Part shown: positions 63,800-64,000 of the stretch, one piece after another
Layout: each line of letters starts with the position of its first letter
How positions within the stretch are numbered: position 1 is the stretch's first letter
NCBI GenBank assembly: GCA_964017235.1
Contig: OZ024931.1
Location: 99,094,221-99,158,220, forward strand
Origin: Sabellastarte sp. h YS-2021
Taxonomy: Eukaryota > Annelida > Polychaeta > Sabellida > Sabellidae
Reading direction: 5' to 3'
DNA: 64,000 nt
The notes under the pieces: model-generated
What the model saw: only the letters and a program-made list of their open reading frames with translations
Told to the model about the DNA's origin: nothing
Databases searched by the model: none
Position numbers and translations under genes: made by a program

Positions 63800-64000
63800 A
63801 TAAAAGTACACATAATAATAAGTTGCAGCAATTCACATATTTTTGTCATAAGAGTAACATGTCTCAAATATGGCAGGTGAACACAAAGGTCACACCATGA
63901 TGCATACCTACACCCCCTAAACCAATGTCCCTACCAAGTGTCAACCTTCTACACCTTACAGAATCCAAGAAATACCCCGGACATGATTTTTAGAACTCAT
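63800..64000. repeat. Start of another family VI element
   Basis: TTGCAGCAATTCACATATTT, AACATGTCTCAAATATGGCA, AGGTGAACACAAAGGTCACA and CCAATGTCCCTACCAAGTGT match 31105-31260 closely. It continues beyond the window. Confidence 0.78.

Noticed and set aside
1..64000. tRNA, rRNA or other structured RNA genes
   Set aside because: No tRNA A/B box with cloverleaf or rRNA-like stretch was seen by eye; a covariance-model scan would be needed to exclude degenerate SINE heads.

Overview
The window is repeat-dense metazoan nuclear DNA, most likely from a mollusc and plausibly a bivalve (inference). It holds several interleaved families of roughly 150-170 bp tandem arrays in hairpin-capped, Helitron-like non-autonomous elements of the kind described from bivalves, together with tyrosine-recombinase (DIRS-type) retrotransposons and a CR1/L2-type LINE. 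Nothing bacterial is present. Two short spliced host exons (11226-11479 and 63539-63650, both on the minus strand, both with GT/AG borders) suggest that the rest is intron or intergenic sequence expanded by mobile elements.

Layout. 1-2232: 155-bp tandem array and hairpin-ended tail. 2233-4806: DIRS-A (gag intact, pol lost). 4807-10747: DIRS-B. 11226-11479: host exon. 12015-14328: Helitron-like head, then a complete Helitron-like element (family III) with a 147-bp array. 14457-20216: DIRS-H, a deletion derivative keeping both ends and the recombinase, interrupted in its internal complementary region by an intact LINE (14812-18582). 20217-23899: DIRS gag scrap and tandem arrays. 23900-29324: DIRS-C, inserted in a family II array. 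29325-34159: arrays, a family VI element and a LINE relic. 34160-39725: a mosaic family I element whose core has been partly replaced by family III units, which in turn carry a complete 2.5-kb composite element (34842-37335). 39726-45351: DIRS-D. 45509-48169: DIRS-E. 48243-49115: second family III element. 49145-56155: DIRS-F, carrying a composite element (49731-50756). 57070-63042: DIRS-G. 63539-63650: host exon. The end of the window enters another family VI repeat.

All seven DIRS copies lie on the minus strand, the strand of both host exons. They form three groups: A/B/D/H, E/F/G, and C. Where complete they show inverted terminal repeats, gag, reverse transcriptase-RNase H, a tyrosine recombinase read in a different frame that overlaps pol, and an internal complementary region (ICR) that is the reverse complement of the two element ends joined together. 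In the A/B/D group the recombinase frame is open far upstream across pol and begins with a conserved cysteine-rich domain. Most copies are broken by stops, frameshifts or deletions; the best preserved reading frames are gag-A, the recombinases of D and G, RT of D, and the LINE ORF.

The Helitron-like elements share one architecture: a left end A|CTAG or A|CAAG, a hairpin, an inverted-repeat motif, a tandem core, and a right end made of the matching motif folded into a hairpin and ending in AA. Three insertions can be reconstructed as clean A^T sites. Nesting shows that DIRS, LINE and Helitron-like activity was interleaved in time.
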